This document shows, piece after piece, positions 6,568 through 8,328 of a stretch of 8,328 nt of DNA. Both the position numbers and the translations under genes were made by a program. The stretch is from contig CAJJLI010000066.1 of the NCBI GenBank assembly GCA_905192625.1, positions 1 to 8,328 on the forward strand, written 5' to 3'. Source of the DNA: an uncultured Clostridium sp. Its GTDB lineage: Bacteria; Bacillota; Clostridia; Lachnospirales; Lachnospiraceae. The notes under the pieces are model-generated. The model worked only from the letters and a program-made list of their open reading frames with translations, had not been told where the DNA came from and did not search any database. Within the stretch, counting starts at the first letter, position 1, and every line of letters begins with the position of its first letter.

Positions 6568-7620
6568 ATGGAGTTATTATATATTTTACAAGAGGCAGTG
6601 AGACAAAAAGCATCCGATATTTTCTTAATTATAGGACAGCCCGTTGCATATAAGATACAGGGGGCTATCACAAGACAGGAAACGGATATATTAACGGCGG
6701 ATCAAATCAAAGCGTTAGTAAAGGATATGTATACATCGGCAGATGAGAGAAATCTTCAATTGCTACAGGATGGTGACGATGATTTTGCATTGTCCATACG
6801 AGGGGTTGGAAGATTTCGAGTGAATGTATATAGGCAACGAGGAACATTAAGTGCTGTTTTAAGAGTAGTATCTTTTCAGTTGCCACAGAAAGAGGAATAT
6901 GGTATACCCGATTCTATTATTAATCTTTCAAATCAAAAGAAAGGCTTAATATTGGTGACAGGGCCGGCAGGAAGTGGAAAGAGTACAACATTATCTTATA
7001 TGTTAGATGAGATAAATAGCAAACGGAATTGTCATATCCTAACTTTAGAAGATCCGATTGAGTTTCTACATAAGCACAAAAAGAGTATCGTGAGTCAAAG
7101 AGAAATCGGTCTTGATACTCCAAATTATTCAAAAGGCTTAAGGGCTGCTATGAGAGAATCACCAGATGTAATATTTATTGGTGAAATGAGAGATTTAGAA
7201 ACGATAGAAATTGCTATGACGGCAGCAGAAACAGGACACTTAGTGTTATCAACCTTACATACAGTAGGTGCTTCCAATACCATTGATAGAATTATTGATG
7301 TTTTTCCAAGCAATCAGCAACAGCAAATACGTGTACAGTTAAGCATGGTATTAAATGCAGTCGTTTCCCAACAATTATTGCCTGGGGAAGAAGGATTGTT
7401 GCCTGCATTTGAGATATTAGAGGCTAATAGTGCAATAAAAACGATGATTCGAGATGGAAAAGTACATCAGATTGATTCTGTTATTTATTCCTCAGCCAAA
7501 GATGGTATGGTATCCATGGATAGTAGTATTCTAGAATTATATAAAAAAGGTAAAATAAGTGCACAAACAGCAATTGCATTTAGTTTAAATCAAGATGCAA
7601 TGAGAAGAAATGTGAATTAG
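6568..7620 (+). CDS. pilT: PilT-type hexameric ATPase of the type IV pilus-like machine
   Basis: This is a cytoplasmic secretion ATPase. The classic PilT role is powering pilus retraction. The 350-residue length is normal for PilT. Motifs in order are ASDIFL (15-20; most relatives have His where this has Phe19), Walker A GPAGSGKST (132-140), Asp box LEDPIEF (160-166), Walker B VIFIGEMRD (201-209) with catalytic E206, and His box TAAETGHLVLSTLHT (218-232). AIKTMIR (289-295) corresponds to the PilT-specific AIRNLIR motif. The zinc-binding cysteines of PilB/GspE are absent, and so is their long N-terminal domain. The RBS is modest: AGGGA touches the ATG and GGATGG lies 11 bases upstream. As the only ATPase visible in this operon it may drive assembly, retraction or both; that is inference. 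Confidence 0.93.
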   Translation: MELLYILQEAVRQKASDIFLIIGQPVAYKIQGAITRQETDILTADQIKALVKDMYTSADERNLQLLQDGDDDFALSIRGVGRFRVNVYRQRGTLSAVLRVVSFQLPQKEEYGIPDSIINLSNQKKGLILVTGPAGSGKSTTLSYMLDEINSKRNCHILTLEDPIEFLHKHKKSIVSQREIGLDTPNYSKGLRAAMRESPDVIFIGEMRDLETIEIAMTAAETGHLVLSTLHTVGASNTIDRIIDVFPSNQQQQIRVQLSMVLNAVVSQQLLPGEEGLLPAFEILEANSAIKTMIRDGKVHQIDSVIYSSAKDGMVSMDSSILELYKKGKISAQTAIAFSLNQDAMRRNVN

Positions 7621-7644
7621 CAACAAAACGCGAAAGAGTGTGGA

Positions 7645-7650
7645 AAGGAG
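7645..7650 (+). promoter_or_regulatory. Ribosome binding site fixing a TTG start
   Basis: AAGGAG lies 5 bases before TTG-7656. No ATG precedes the signal peptide in this frame, and the in-frame GTG-7638 lies upstream of the RBS, so TTG is the likely initiator. Confidence 0.75.
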
Positions 7651-7655
7651 TAGTT

Positions 7656-8328
7656 TTGAGATTTCATAAATTTTTTGCAATCTTTGCATTATTTTGTGCG
7701 GTATTTTTATTCAATGGAATAAAAGCAAGTGCAGCATCCACGTTTTATAAAGACAATGAAAACGGGGTCATCACAATTACTTATAATAATAAGAGCAATG
7801 CGAAAATGAAAGTAGCAGTTTCAAAAGGGACAGAAACGTATTATTATAATTTAGGTAGTGGAAAAAATGAATTAGATATCCCACTAAATATGGGAAATGG
7901 TTCCTATAAAATTCGAATTTGTAAAAACATAACTGGTACGAAATACAGTGTAATTCAAAGCAGCACTATAGAGTTGGATCTAAGCGATGAAGATGAAGTA
8001 TTTACATATTCAAATGTAATTGTAAACTTTGAATCAACAGATACTGCAATTAAAAAAGCTGCATCTTTAACAAAGTATTGTAAAACTGATGCGGAAAAAG
8101 TTAAAAAGATATATGAATATATCGTCAAAAATTTTAAATATGATTATGATAAACTGGAATCCTTAAGTTCTGGTTATATACCAGATATTCAGGTAGTTTA
8201 TAAAAATAAAAAAGGTATTTGTTATGATTTATCTGCGATTATGGCTTCTATGCTACGAAGCCAGGGGATTAAGGTTAAATTAGTAACTGGCTATACACCA
8301 AACATTGATACATATCATGCTTGGAATG
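7656..8328 (+). CDS. Secreted transglutaminase-like protein (3' end off window)
   Basis: 224 codons are visible, starting at TTG. The N-terminus has basic residues (RFHK), a hydrophobic core and ASA (24-26), a typical signal peptidase I site, so the protein is exported. Residues of about 28-130 look beta-rich (VITITYNN, MKVAVSKG, YKIRIC). Next comes a transglutaminase-like core with KIYEYIVKNFKYDYD (152-166), GYIPDI, and KGICYDLSAIMASMLRSQGI (186-205) containing the nucleophile C189. HAWN follows with catalytic H221. The third catalytic residue, usually Asp, would lie beyond the window. Bacterial relatives are often cysteine proteases or peptide-linking enzymes acting on the cell surface. The 35-base gap after the PilT gene, with no terminator, suggests cotranscription with the pilus-like genes. 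Substrate and role are unknown. Confidence 0.88.
   Translation, partial: MRFHKFFAIFALFCAVFLFNGIKASAASTFYKDNENGVITITYNNKSNAKMKVAVSKGTETYYYNLGSGKNELDIPLNMGNGSYKIRICKNITGTKYSVIQSSTIELDLSDEDEVFTYSNVIVNFESTDTAIKKAASLTKYCKTDAEKVKKIYEYIVKNFKYDYDKLESLSSGYIPDIQVVYKNKKGICYDLSAIMASMLRSQGIKVKLVTGYTPNIDTYHAWN

Noticed and set aside
6568..7620. Assignment of the ATPase as PilB/GspE
   Set aside because: The protein is only 350 residues, lacks the N-terminal GspE domain and the zinc-binding cysteines, and has the PilT-type AIKTMIR motif.
7656..7740. Lipoprotein signal in the transglutaminase-like protein, because a Cys lies at residue 14
   Set aside because: The residues before Cys14 (ALF) do not fit a lipobox, and a normal ASA signal peptidase I site follows at 24-26.

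Overview
The window is AT-rich, with strong AAGGAG-type ribosome binding sites, GTG and TTG starts, and closely packed genes. The protein families (PyrR with a UraA-type permease, AzlCD, a DUF4860 protein inside a pilus-like operon) point to a low-GC Firmicute. My best inference is a Clostridia/Lachnospiraceae member close to the Lachnoclostridium phytofermentans group. This rests on recalled family resemblance, not on a search.

Region 1 (1-2140) is a pyrimidine salvage module. It holds PyrR, whose 5' end is probably cut by the window edge, then a uracil permease of the NCS2 family, then a strong intrinsic terminator. The 68-base gap between the two genes can form two mutually exclusive hairpins and carries a partial match to the PyrR-binding RNA loop. 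It may be a PyrR-controlled leader, but it has no U-tract terminator.

Region 2 (2141-3609) begins with about 300 bases of A-rich non-coding DNA that contains a degenerate 20-bp tandem repeat. It is followed by azlC and azlD, the two subunits of a branched-chain amino acid exporter. Their 119-base gap is almost entirely an imperfect tandem duplication of about 54 bp.

Region 3 (3610-8328) is the most interesting part. It is a tightly spaced operon for a stripped-down type IV pilus or type II secretion-like machine. The order is a GspF/PilC inner-membrane platform protein, four small proteins each with one N-terminal membrane helix, and a PilT-type hexameric ATPase. After these comes a secreted transglutaminase-like protein that runs off the right edge. 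One of the four small proteins is DUF4860-like, one is prepilin-like with a helix glutamate, and one resembles GspK/PilX at its N-terminus. None has the canonical G-F-x-x-x-E prepilin signal. No PilB, prepilin peptidase, PilMNO or secretin is visible here. A putative extended -10 promoter just after azlD would let the operon be transcribed on its own. The machine probably builds a short pseudopilus in the cell envelope, powered by one PilT-like motor. Its function is not established by the sequence.
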